Assembly (NCBI GenBank): GCA_020438525.1
Contig: JAGQUL010000192.1
Location: forward strand, 1 to 9,156
From: Thermoleophilia bacterium
GTDB taxonomy: Bacteria > Actinomycetota > Thermoleophilia > Gaiellales > SKUG01
Direction: 5' to 3'
Length of the DNA: 9,156 nucleotides
The translations under genes and the position numbers were made by a program. Shown piece after piece: positions 1 to 6,406 of the stretch. The notes beneath the pieces were generated by a model that had not been told where the DNA came from, ran no database searches, and was given only the letters and a program-made list of their open reading frames with translations. Every line of letters starts with the position of its first letter. Position 1 is the first letter of the stretch.

Positions 1-336
1 GGTGACGGCAACTCGCTGCGCGATGCGTTCATCGAGCTCGGCCCGCAGATCCTCATGGAGCTCTTCGCGAAGACCAGGACGAGCTTCGACGACTACGACG
101 CGATCCTGTTCCACCAGGTGACGGAGCCGATGCTCGACGTGTTCCTGCAGGTCAGCGGCGTGCCGGAGGAGCGGATCGTGCGTACCGTCGACCTGCTCGG
201 CAACGTGGCGAGCGCCACGCTTCCGCTGCAGCTGGCGCGCGCGATCGCCGACGGACGCGTGAAGCGAGGATCCGAGGTCCTGTGGGTAGGTCTTGGTGCC
301 GGCATCAGCGTCGGCGTCATGACCACGAGGATCTGA
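1..336 (+). CDS. 3-oxoacyl-ACP synthase III / OleA-like ketosynthase, C-terminal fragment (5' end outside window)
   Basis: The reading frame is open from base 1 to the TGA at 334-336, so this is the last 111 residues of a longer protein (the family is about 330-350 aa). It shows the C-terminal half of a thiolase-fold condensing enzyme. There is a catalytic His in FHQV (codon 112-114) and a catalytic Asn in LLGNVASATLP (codon 202-204), which correspond to the His and Asn of the Cys-His-Asn triad. It ends with a glycine-rich GLGAGISVG strand. FabH usually reads HQAN here; HQV and the GxGxG ending are closer to OleA, which joins two fatty acyl-CoAs head to head. The catalytic Cys lies upstream and cannot be checked. 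The next gene starts 4 bp after the stop, so it is part of the operon. Known: the family performs Claisen condensation of acyl thioesters. Inferred: an OleA role, because OleC- and OleD-like genes follow. Confidence 0.85.
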   Translation, partial: GDGNSLRDAFIELGPQILMELFAKTRTSFDDYDAILFHQVTEPMLDVFLQVSGVPEERIVRTVDLLGNVASATLPLQLARAIADGRVKRGSEVLWVGLGAGISVGVMTTRI

Positions 337-340
337 TCCC

Positions 341-1597
341 ATGCCGAACACCACCAAGGCCGCCGAGACGCGCGTCGTGGACTGGCAGACGAACTCGCGC
401 GCGCGGCGACGCAGTGACCTTCGCCTGCTCGGGGCATCACGTCCGCTCGCCTGGCTGCTGCTGCACGGATTCGTCCGCAACCGACGCGACGTGGTTCGCA
501 TTCCGCGACTCGGCTACGTGATCACCGGAGCGGTGGCGTGTCGCGAGGCGGCGACCGACAGCGAACGCTTCCGCAAGGACGGCCCCAAGAGCGCGGGCGC
601 GTTGCTGACGCAGGTGATGGGCGACACCGCGCTGCTCAACATGGAAGGTCCCGACCACGTCGCGCTTCGACGCCGACTGCAGGGCCTGTTCACGCCGAAG
701 TTCGTCAACGAGCTCGCCGACCGTGCGCTCGCTCCGATCGCGGCGGAGGTGGTCGCCGACCTCGAGGCCGGCACGACGATCGACGTGGCGCTGCTCGCGC
801 GACGCGTGACCGGCACCATGATGTGCCACATGGTCGGCCTGCGTCTCGAAGGCGAGGCGCGCGAGAAGCGAGCACGCGAGATGTACAAGCTCGGGCAGCA
901 GCTCGTGTCGATGGTCCCGACCGACATGCGCGAGCTGTCGGACGACGAGGTCGCGGCAGCGAAGCGCGTGTTCGAGCAGCTCGTCGACGGCATCGAGGAG
1001 GTCCATGCCGACGGGCCCGAGGACACGATCCCCGGGCGCCTGCGCGAGCTCGGGTTCGACCTGGACGAGACGCGCGGCGTGGTGGGCATGCTCCTGATCG
1101 CGGGAACGGAGACCACGAGCACCGCGCTCGTGCGGATCGTGTCGCTGCTCGACGACACCAACCAGTGGGCGCGCCTGCAGCGCAACCGCGACATGCTTCG
1201 CAACGCGATCGAGGAGGGCCTTCGCTGCGCCACCCCGGTTCCGGTGAGCACCCGCACCAGCGCCGAGGACTTCGAGTTCCATGGTGCGAAGATCCGCAGG
1301 AACGAGCTCGTGCTGATCGCATGGGCACGGGCGATCCGTGACCGGCGCGTGATCGCGGACGGCGAGTGCTTCGACATCGGTCGCGAGATCCCGCGCGAGC
1401 TGCGACTGATCTGGTTCGGTGCCGGTCCGCACTTCTGCCTCGGCTACAACCTCGCGATGCGCGAGCTCGAGACCGTGCTCGGTGCACTGCTCGACGGAGC
1501 GCCGGAGCTGAAGATCGTGAAGCGACGCGCGGCGCGCAAGGTGCTGCTTCCTACCTGGGACGAGCTGCTCGTCAGGCGCACGGGCGGTGCTGCGTGA
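341..1597 (+). CDS. Cytochrome P450 (first of three)
   Basis: A 418-aa protein, full length for a soluble bacterial P450. The I-helix oxygen-activation motif AGTETT is at residues 254-259, the K-helix ExxR is E292-R295, and the haem loop FGAGPHFCLG is at 359-368 with Cys366 as the expected axial ligand. A helix-C segment with HVALRRR and LFTP matches the HxxxR haem-propionate contact seen in many bacterial P450s. I see no signal peptide or convincing membrane anchor. In place of the usual NRDP-type motif it reads AIRDRRV, followed by FDIGREIPREL before the haem loop; the two P450s further downstream share this. The ATG at 341 follows an AGG about 10 bp upstream and lies 4 bp after the ketosynthase stop. 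It occupies the place where an oleB hydrolase gene would be expected between A- and C-type genes. The substrate is unknown; a fatty-acyl-derived product of this operon is likely. No ferredoxin or reductase is encoded in the window. Confidence 0.93.
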   Translation: MPNTTKAAETRVVDWQTNSRARRRSDLRLLGASRPLAWLLLHGFVRNRRDVVRIPRLGYVITGAVACREAATDSERFRKDGPKSAGALLTQVMGDTALLNMEGPDHVALRRRLQGLFTPKFVNELADRALAPIAAEVVADLEAGTTIDVALLARRVTGTMMCHMVGLRLEGEAREKRAREMYKLGQQLVSMVPTDMRELSDDEVAAAKRVFEQLVDGIEEVHADGPEDTIPGRLRELGFDLDETRGVVGMLLIAGTETTSTALVRIVSLLDDTNQWARLQRNRDMLRNAIEEGLRCATPVPVSTRTSAEDFEFHGAKIRRNELVLIAWARAIRDRRVIADGECFDIGREIPRELRLIWFGAGPHFCLGYNLAMRELETVLGALLDGAPELKIVKRRAARKVLLPTWDELLVRRTGGAA

Positions 1598-3207
1598 GCA
1601 GCGCCTCGCTGCGCTCGCCGAGCGACGTGATCGAGCGGCTCGAGGGGGCCGGCTTCGAGGCGCTGCTCGACGAGCTCGTTCGTGCCGCCCGCGCCGTGGG
1701 ATCTGACGTGCTCATGACCGAGGGGCGACGACGGGTCACGGGCGCCGAACTCGCCGACGCGTTCGAGAACGTTCCGCGTGCGCTCGCCGCGCGCGGCATG
1801 CAGCCGGGGCAGGTCGTGCTCTTCGGCGTGCGCCCCGGCATCGACGCACTCGTGCTGCTGCTCGGCGCGATGCGAGCCGGCGCGGTCGTGACCTTCGTGG
1901 ACCCCGGCGTGGGACCGGAGCTCTTCGAGCGACGGCTCGAGCTGCTCACCCCGGACTGGGTGATGGCGGAGTCGCTGCTGTACCTCGCGAGCGCGCCGAC
2001 TCCGATGCGCGGATACCTGCGCCGTCGCGGGTTCACGCTGCCGCGCCTTGCGAAGCTGCCGGCGACGCACGTGCGCGTGGGTCGTCGTCTCCCGTTCGTT
2101 CCGAAGTCGGTGTCGCTGACGGCGCTCGCCGCGGACCGCAACGCGGCGTCCGCGGCGTTGCCCGACCGGCTCGACCTCGACGATCCGGCGCTCGTGATCT
2201 TCACGTCGGGAACCACCGGCGCGCCGAAGGGCGTGCAGCACACCGGTCGATCGATGACCGCGGCGATCCGACTCTTCCTCGAGCACTTCGAGGTGGGGCC
2301 CGACGCCGTGTTCTACAACCACAACATCCACTCGTACGTGATGGCGATCCTGCTCGGCAGGCCGACGGTCGTCGAGCCGATGGAGTTCCGCTGCGAGCGG
2401 TTCCTTGCCGACGTCGAGCAGCATCGCGTGACCCACACGTTCGGGCTTCCGGTCGACGCGTACCGGCTCGTGCAGTACTGCGAGGCGAACGGGCGGCGGC
2501 TGCCGCAGTCGCTGCGGCGGATGATCCTCTACTCGGCGCCGGTGACCGTGCCGGTGCTCGAGCGCCTGCACGCGCTGGCGCATCCGCAGCTCGAGGTCAC
2601 GTGCGCGTACGCGATGACCGAGATGGCGCCGGTGACGTGGATCGACTCACGCGACAAGATCGCGTGGCGCGGCGACGGTGACGTGGTCGGTCCGGTCTGC
2701 CCGGGCGTCGAGTGGCGGATCGACGACAACGACGAGCTGCACCTGAAGGGCGACAACTGCCACCGCGGATACGCGGGCATCGATCCGGAGCGGATCGAGT
2801 GGCACGCGACCGGCGACCTCGCGCGAGTCGACGACGACGGGAACGTCGTGCTGATGGGTCGCGCCAAGGACATGCTGATCCGCGGCGACTTCAACCTGTA
2901 TCCGGGGCTGTACGAGGACACGATCGGTCGAATCCCCGGGGTGGGCGCGTGCGCGATCGTGGGTCGCCCCGACCCGGTCACCGCCGACGAGCAGGTCGTG
3001 CTGTTCGTCGAAGGAGATCCGCGCGCTCCACGCGAGCCGGATCAGCTCGAACGGGAGGTCCGACGCGCGCTCGAGCACGGCGAGTTCGCGATCGACCGCA
3101 AGGCGCTGCCCGACGAGGTCCGGGTGATGGACGTGCTCCCGCGATCGGGGCGATCGAGCAAGCTGGACCGACGCGCGATGCGCGAGCTCGCGAAGGAGCA
3201 CGCGTGA
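1594..3207 (+). CDS. AMP-forming acyl ligase, OleC-like (candidate beta-lactone synthetase)
   Basis: A 537-aa member of the ANL (acyl-CoA synthetase/NRPS adenylation/luciferase) superfamily, complete by length. The phosphate-binding loop FTSGTTGAPKG is at residues 203-213, the A5 motif YAMTE ends at Glu343, the ribose-binding Asp408 is in WHATGDLA, Arg423 follows in the hinge region MGRAKD, and the C-terminal catalytic Lys523 is in SSKLDRR. All key residues are present. The middle part (TEMAP, a segment with VGPVCPG, then WHATGDL) resembles OleC, which activates a beta-hydroxy acid with ATP and closes it to a beta-lactone. A fatty acyl-CoA or acyl-AMP ligase is the main alternative. The GTG start at 1594 overlaps the P450 stop (GTGA); longer upstream extensions would run inside the P450 gene. 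No hydrolase (OleB) domain is fused to it. The OleC role is inferred from the neighbouring A- and D-type genes; ANL membership is certain. Confidence 0.88.
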   Translation: MSSASLRSPSDVIERLEGAGFEALLDELVRAARAVGSDVLMTEGRRRVTGAELADAFENVPRALAARGMQPGQVVLFGVRPGIDALVLLLGAMRAGAVVTFVDPGVGPELFERRLELLTPDWVMAESLLYLASAPTPMRGYLRRRGFTLPRLAKLPATHVRVGRRLPFVPKSVSLTALAADRNAASAALPDRLDLDDPALVIFTSGTTGAPKGVQHTGRSMTAAIRLFLEHFEVGPDAVFYNHNIHSYVMAILLGRPTVVEPMEFRCERFLADVEQHRVTHTFGLPVDAYRLVQYCEANGRRLPQSLRRMILYSAPVTVPVLERLHALAHPQLEVTCAYAMTEMAPVTWIDSRDKIAWRGDGDVVGPVCPGVEWRIDDNDELHLKGDNCHRGYAGIDPERIEWHATGDLARVDDDGNVVLMGRAKDMLIRGDFNLYPGLYEDTIGRIPGVGACAIVGRPDPVTADEQVVLFVEGDPRAPREPDQLEREVRRALEHGEFAIDRKALPDEVRVMDVLPRSGRSSKLDRRAMRELAKEHA

Positions 3208-3989
3208 TGCGCGCGGCGGACGAGCCCGGGCACGACACGTGGGTCGTCGTCCCCGGATACAACGAGCAGGAATGGATCGGTGCGACCATCGACGCGCTCG
3301 CGGCGCAGCAGGGCATCGAGCTGACCGTGCTGGTGGTCGACAACGCGAGCACCGACGACACCGCCGGTGCGGTGGCCGCGGCGGCCGAGCGCAATCCCGG
3401 GCTCGACGTGCGGTGCCTTCGCGAGGACGAGAAGGGCACGGGTGCGGCGAGCGACAGCGGATTCCGGCACGCGATCGCATGCGGCGCGACGGTCGTGCTG
3501 CGCACCGACGCCGACTGCGTGCCCGACCCGGACTGGGCGTGCATCATGCGCGCGGCGATCACCGCGGATGGGCTCGACCTGGTCGGCGGCAACCTGTGGA
3601 TGCGGACCGACGACGGCATGGCGTCGGTGGTCGGGCGGCGGATCGCCCCGGCTGCGTACCAGCTGATCAGGTTCGTCGGGCGCGTGCGGCCGAACAACAA
3701 CGACAACCCGGAATACCGCACGCGCTTCTGGGTGGTTCCGGGTGCGAACCTCGCGATCCGCGCCGAGACGTACCTGGCGAGCGGTGGGTTCCCGCGCACG
3801 AAGATCGAGGACGTGCACGAGGACAAGGCGATCGTGAACGCCGTGCGGCTCGTGAGCGACAGGATCGGATACCGGCGCGGCGCGATCGTTCGCTTCAGCA
3901 ATCGGCGGGTGGCGCGCAACGGGCTGGTCGGCGTGCTGCGCTGGTACTTCAACCACGGTGGCGCAGGTGCGGAGGTGGACATCCGATGA
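3207..3989 (+). CDS. Family 2 (GT-A fold) glycosyltransferase
   Basis: A 260-aa protein with the standard GT2 order of motifs: the nucleotide-binding strand VVVPGYNE (residues 13-20), DNASTDDT (45-52), KGTGAASDSGFRHA (76-89), the metal- and nucleotide-sugar-binding DxD as D101-A-D103, the acceptor-region signature PGANLAIR followed by SGGFP (178-196), and an acidic pair (E201-D202 or E205-D206) that could supply the catalytic base. There are no clear transmembrane helices, so it is probably cytoplasmic or loosely membrane-associated. The ATG at 3207 shares a base with the ligase stop (TGATG). An AAGGAG eight bases upstream supports it; an in-frame GTG at 3204 is also possible. Donor sugar and acceptor are unknown. 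Its place between the OleC-like and OleD-like genes suggests that it glycosylates the lipid product or an intermediate, but this is inference. No glycosyltransferase belongs to the classical ole pathway. Confidence 0.9.
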   Translation: MRAADEPGHDTWVVVPGYNEQEWIGATIDALAAQQGIELTVLVVDNASTDDTAGAVAAAAERNPGLDVRCLREDEKGTGAASDSGFRHAIACGATVVLRTDADCVPDPDWACIMRAAITADGLDLVGGNLWMRTDDGMASVVGRRIAPAAYQLIRFVGRVRPNNNDNPEYRTRFWVVPGANLAIRAETYLASGGFPRTKIEDVHEDKAIVNAVRLVSDRIGYRRGAIVRFSNRRVARNGLVGVLRWYFNHGGAGAEVDIR

Positions 3990-4990
3990 GCACTGCGAAC
4001 GTGGACGGATGGACGGTCGGCCGACGACGGGTCGCCGTGACGGGCGCGAGCGGATTCGTGGGCAGCAAGGCCGCTGACTGGCTTGAGGAGCGCGGCTACG
4101 AGGTGCACCGGTTCGGGCGGCGTGCCGCCGATCGGATCCCGCAGCCCGCGCGCGCGAGCTATCGCAGCTGGGACATGGAGCAGGGCGTGCTGGCCGATCC
4201 GCCCGAGGTCGATGCGGTGGTGCACTGCGCGGGCCGCGCCGACGACTGGGGGCGCTTCGAGGAGTTTCGGCGCGCGAACGTCGACGGCACTCGGGCGGCG
4301 CTCGAGACGTGGCCGGGGGCGCGCTTCGTGCACGTGTCGAGCGCGAGCGTGTACGACCCCAACGCGGACCACACGCTGGTGACCGAGGACCAGGCGGATC
4401 CCGCCGACGTGGTGGACTGCGAGCGCGTGAGGTGGCTCAACGCGTACGGGCGCTCGAAGCGGATGGCGGAGAACGCGGTGATGGCCGACGCTGCCGAGCG
4501 GTCGATCATCCTTCGCCCGCACGCGGTGTACGGACCCGGCGACACGCAGCTGCTGCCGCGGCTGGTGGATCGCATCCGGTTCGGGCGGCTCGTGGTGGCC
4601 GGCGACGACTCGGTGCGTGTGTCGCTCACCCACGTGGACAACTTCAGCTACGCGATCGGCCTCGCGATCGAGAGCGACGTGCGGGGTGCATTCAACATCA
4701 GTGATCCCACCGCGCCGACGCTCGACGAGTGCCTGCGCACGGTGCTGCGCACGATCGGCAGGCCGGAGCGGATCCTGTGGCTGCCCGCCGGCCCGGTGCG
4801 CGTGCTGGCGCTGCTGATGGAGGCGGCGTGCGGGTTCGGCCGCGGGCCGCAGCCGCCCGTGACGCGCTTCCAGATCTCGCACCTCACGCGCGACTTCGTG
4901 TACGACCTGACGAAGGCGCGCGAGCAGCTCGGATACGCGCCCGCGATCGACCTGCCGGCCGGGCTGGAGACGGTCGACCTCGACATGTGA
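3986..4990 (+). CDS. NAD(P)-dependent epimerase/dehydratase-family reductase, OleD-like extended SDR
   Basis: A 334-aa extended short-chain dehydrogenase/reductase. The Rossmann nucleotide loop TGASGFVG is at residues 19-26, the catalytic Ser region VSSASVY at 117-123, and the catalytic Tyr-Lys pair YGRSK at Y154 and K158. RPHAVYGPGD and THVDNF segments further on are typical of the epimerase/3-beta-hydroxysteroid dehydrogenase branch, which contains OleD. OleD reduces the 2-alkyl-3-keto acid made by OleA to the beta-hydroxy acid that OleC uses. The ATG at 3986 overlaps the glycosyltransferase stop (ATGA) and has GGAGG ten bases upstream; this supports the start over longer frame extensions. 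It is the last gene of the compact operon. Sugar epimerase or hydroxysteroid dehydrogenase activity cannot be excluded from motifs alone, and the glycosyltransferase next door makes a sugar-nucleotide role worth keeping in mind. Confidence 0.88.
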   Translation: MSTANVDGWTVGRRRVAVTGASGFVGSKAADWLEERGYEVHRFGRRAADRIPQPARASYRSWDMEQGVLADPPEVDAVVHCAGRADDWGRFEEFRRANVDGTRAALETWPGARFVHVSSASVYDPNADHTLVTEDQADPADVVDCERVRWLNAYGRSKRMAENAVMADAAERSIILRPHAVYGPGDTQLLPRLVDRIRFGRLVVAGDDSVRVSLTHVDNFSYAIGLAIESDVRGAFNISDPTAPTLDECLRTVLRTIGRPERILWLPAGPVRVLALLMEAACGFGRGPQPPVTRFQISHLTRDFVYDLTKAREQLGYAPAIDLPAGLETVDLDM

Positions 4991-5012
4991 CTTCGGCCCG
5001 TGACTTCGGCCA
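4987..5012 (+). repeat. 13-bp tandem duplication at the end of the OleD-like gene
   Basis: Two adjacent copies of GTGACTTCGGCC plus one base, at 4987-4999 and 5000-5012, differ only in the last position. The first copy contains the TGA stop of the OleD-like gene. It looks like a short replication-slippage duplication. It does not change the reading frame because it begins at the stop. Confidence 0.7.
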
Positions 5013-5035
5013 TGGCGCGGCTCGCGAGGCCGCAT

Positions 5036-5059
5036 GCGTTTCGGTGGGGCGCGGCGCGG
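5036..5059 (+). repeat. Repeat segment A, left copy
   Basis: A 24-bp GC-rich segment beginning GCGTTTCGGTGGGGCGC. It recurs with a single difference at 6446-6469 on the other side of the DUF559 gene, in the same orientation. On the left it precedes the B repeats; on the right it follows them. Confidence 0.75.
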
Positions 5060-5087
5060 TCCGCGTGGTTCGCGGTGGACGGTTCGA

Positions 5088-5149
5088 GTGATCCGGGTTT
5101 GGGGGTGGTGTTGCGCGCCGGATCCGGATGGGTGCGGTGCGTGCCGGGA
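5088..5149 (+). repeat. 62-bp direct repeat B, copy 1
   Basis: The unit starts GTGATCCGGG, passes through GGTGGTGTTGCGCG, then the perfect palindrome CCGGATCCGG (5118-5127), and ends ATGGGTGCGGTGCGTGCCGG plus GA. GATCCGG (5090-5096) can pair with CCGGATC (5118-5124) to make a 7-bp stem with a 21-nt loop. Copy 2 follows directly and copy 3 is at 6345. Confidence 0.85.
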
Positions 5150-5210
5150 GTGATCCGGGTTGGGTGGTGGTGTTTCGCGCCGGATCCGGATGGGTGCGGT
5201 GCGTGCGGGA
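5150..5210 (+). repeat. 62-bp direct repeat B, copy 2
   Basis: Abuts copy 1 head to tail and is one base shorter (61 bp). The palindrome CCGGATCCGG is at 5180-5189 and the 7-bp stem GATCCGG/CCGGATC (5152-5158 with 5180-5186) is intact. The next bases, GCGATCC at 5211, resemble the start of a third unit that breaks off at once. Confidence 0.85.
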
Positions 5211-5266
5211 GCGATCCAGTGGCAGAAGGCCACCACCGTCGCTCGCTGCGCGGCAGGAAACTGTGT

Positions 5267-5296
5267 CGATTCCGTGCGACTCTTGGCACTGAATCG
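5267..5296 (+). promoter_or_regulatory. Imperfect inverted repeat upstream of the DUF559 gene (possible operator)
   Basis: The left arm CGATTCCGTGC (5267-5277) and right arm GCACTGAATCG (5286-5296) are complementary at all positions except one C/T pair. The central spacer is GACTCTTG. It lies about 50 bp before the chosen ATG at 5345, in the most AT-rich stretch nearby, and TACAAA (5298-5303) follows at once. It could be an operator for a dimeric winged-helix regulator (possibly the adjacent gene product itself) or an RNA hairpin in the leader. There is no U-tract, so a terminator is less likely. Confidence 0.45.
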
Positions 5297-5344
5297 TTAC
5301 AAATCGTGGGACTCTGGTGGATGTGGGCGTGGCACAGTTCGACG

Positions 5345-6325
5345 ATGTCATCGCGCCGCGACATCGACCGTCTGATCCTGGGCTTGGCAAGCGTGAACGA
5401 TTCGGTCGTCCACGCCCGGCAGCTTCGGGCCGCGGGGGTCGACAAGGATCATGTGCTCAGGCGAGTCCGATCAGGATGGATGACCCCCATCGTGGGTGAC
5501 TCATACGGGGTGGGACCCATGGCTGCCGAGCCGACGACGAGCATGCTCCGTCGTGCAGCATTGCTCCATGGAGGCGATCAGGCGCGCCTCACGAACGAGA
5601 CGGGTGCCGAGGTGCTCGCTGGCTGGGACCGGGGCGATGGAAGGATCCACGTGATCTCGCCGAGGGATATCGGCTGCGGTGATCGCCGGATCGTGTTCCA
5701 TAGGACGCGTATCGGTGTCGTCGGACGGGCCGCACGAGAGCAGCGCTGGCCCGTCGTCGATCCGATCTGCCTGTGTGTCAATCTCGGAACGGCGCTGTCG
5801 CCGTGGCAGCTCTGCAATGTCGTGCGAGAGTTGATCTACCGTGGGCACCTGACTCTCGACCAGCTCCAGGAGTTCGTGGCGCGTCCGCGCCGGATCGCCG
5901 GGATGTCCGTACTGCGGGACGCGGTCGCCTTGGCCGTGTCGAACAGTGCGGGCACACGAGGCCGAACGGAAGATCGATTCCTCGAGCTCGTCCGATCCGC
6001 CGGATTGCCTGTGCCGCGGGTGAACGTTCGGGGCTTGATGGGGATTCCGAACGACGAGCCGGACTTCGTGCACTGCGACACACGCATGAACTTCGAGTGC
6101 GACGGAGGTCATCACCTTGAGCCCGCGCAGGAACAGCAGGATCATGATCGCGACATGATGGCCGGTCGTCGTGGTTGGCGTGTACGCCGTTTCTGGTGGC
6201 GCGACGTCTGGGACTTTCCGGAGCTCGTGATCGCGGCGATGCGTGCTGCGTTTCTGAGCAACGTGGATCCGATCGAGTACTGCGAGCATCGCTGGCAGAT
6301 AGGTCGATACAGGCTCGAGGAATGA
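5345..6325 (+). CDS. AbiEi-like winged-helix / DUF559 (PD-(D/E)XK nuclease-fold) protein
   Basis: A 326-aa protein of the two-domain type common in actinobacteria. Residues about 4-55 form a winged-helix like the N-terminal domain of AbiEi antitoxins (ASVNDSVVHARQLRAAG, then RVRSGWMTPIVGDSYGVG). A middle region with IHVISPRD and VFHRTR follows. The C-terminal DUF559 domain, related to Vsr-type endonucleases, has Glu209 in TEDRFLELVRSAGLP, Asp240 in EPDF, Glu251 and Asp253 in FECDGGHH, and ends with DHDRD and GWRVRRFWWRDVWDFPE. The nuclease-fold acidic residues are present, so it may be active; its function is unproven and no partner toxin is adjacent. The ATG at 5345 was chosen because the winged helix begins just after it; ATG 5321 is possible, and neither has a strong ribosome-binding site. 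Codon use looks less uniformly GC-biased than in its neighbours. Flanking repeats and lack of pathway logic suggest an insertion. Confidence 0.78.
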   Translation: MSSRRDIDRLILGLASVNDSVVHARQLRAAGVDKDHVLRRVRSGWMTPIVGDSYGVGPMAAEPTTSMLRRAALLHGGDQARLTNETGAEVLAGWDRGDGRIHVISPRDIGCGDRRIVFHRTRIGVVGRAAREQRWPVVDPICLCVNLGTALSPWQLCNVVRELIYRGHLTLDQLQEFVARPRRIAGMSVLRDAVALAVSNSAGTRGRTEDRFLELVRSAGLPVPRVNVRGLMGIPNDEPDFVHCDTRMNFECDGGHHLEPAQEQQDHDRDMMAGRRGWRVRRFWWRDVWDFPELVIAAMRAAFLSNVDPIEYCEHRWQIGRYRLEE

Positions 6326-6344
6326 GCCGGGTCGGACAGCGGGA

Positions 6345-6406
6345 GTGATCCGGGTTGGAGCGTGGTGTTGCGCGCTGGATCCGGATGGGTGCGGTGCGTG
6401 CCCCGA
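6345..6406 (+). repeat. 62-bp direct repeat B, copy 3
   Basis: Begins 20 bp after the DUF559 stop, in the same orientation as copies 1 and 2. It matches them through GTGATCCGGGTTGG, GTGGTGTTGCGCG and GGATCCGGATGGGTGCGG. One base of the palindrome is changed (CTGGATCCGG), which leaves the RNA stem possible through a G-U pair (6347-6353 with 6375-6381). Confidence 0.85.

Larger units (their letters stand above)
4991..5344. other. Gene-free region between the OleD-like operon and the DUF559 gene
   Basis: I find no convincing coding sequence in these 354 bases. The frame of the downstream DUF559 gene stays open back to about 5000, but that stretch is the repeat DNA itself and translates to low-complexity sequence. 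In order the region holds the tandem 13-bp duplication, an imperfect GC-rich dyad near 5011-5037, repeat segment A (5036-5059), two 62-bp-type B repeats (5088-5210), and a more AT-rich part (about 5260-5344) with an inverted repeat that probably contains the promoter and regulatory signals of the DUF559 gene. I could not recognise a good -35/-10 pair; TACAAA at 5298-5303 is the only -10-like hexamer I noticed. Confidence 0.6.

Noticed and set aside
5118..5189. GGATCC (BamHI) sites inside the repeats as a sign of cloning vector or assembly artefact
   Set aside because: The six bases are part of a longer conserved 62-bp genomic repeat with natural sequence drift between copies. No vector-like sequence is visible.
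5088..5210. CRISPR array or cassette attachment site
   Set aside because: The repeats abut without unique spacers and are too long and variable for CRISPR. No cas, integrase or recombinase gene is present in the window.
2978..5236. Very long open frame on the minus strand (over 700 codons) opposite the ligase, glycosyltransferase and reductase genes
   Set aside because: Its translation is Arg/His/Pro/Ala-rich with no domain pattern. It mirrors the codon bias of well-supported plus-strand genes and runs through the repeat DNA. Long antisense frames are expected at this GC content.
5000..5344. Upstream extension of the DUF559 protein from base 5000
   Set aside because: It is made of the same repeat DNA, rich in Gly, Trp, Arg and Pro, and lies before the point where the winged-helix domain starts.
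5345..6325. Complete AbiE-type toxin-antitoxin pair
   Set aside because: No AbiEii-like nucleotidyltransferase gene lies next to it, and the C-terminal domain is DUF559 rather than the AbiEi C-terminal domain.
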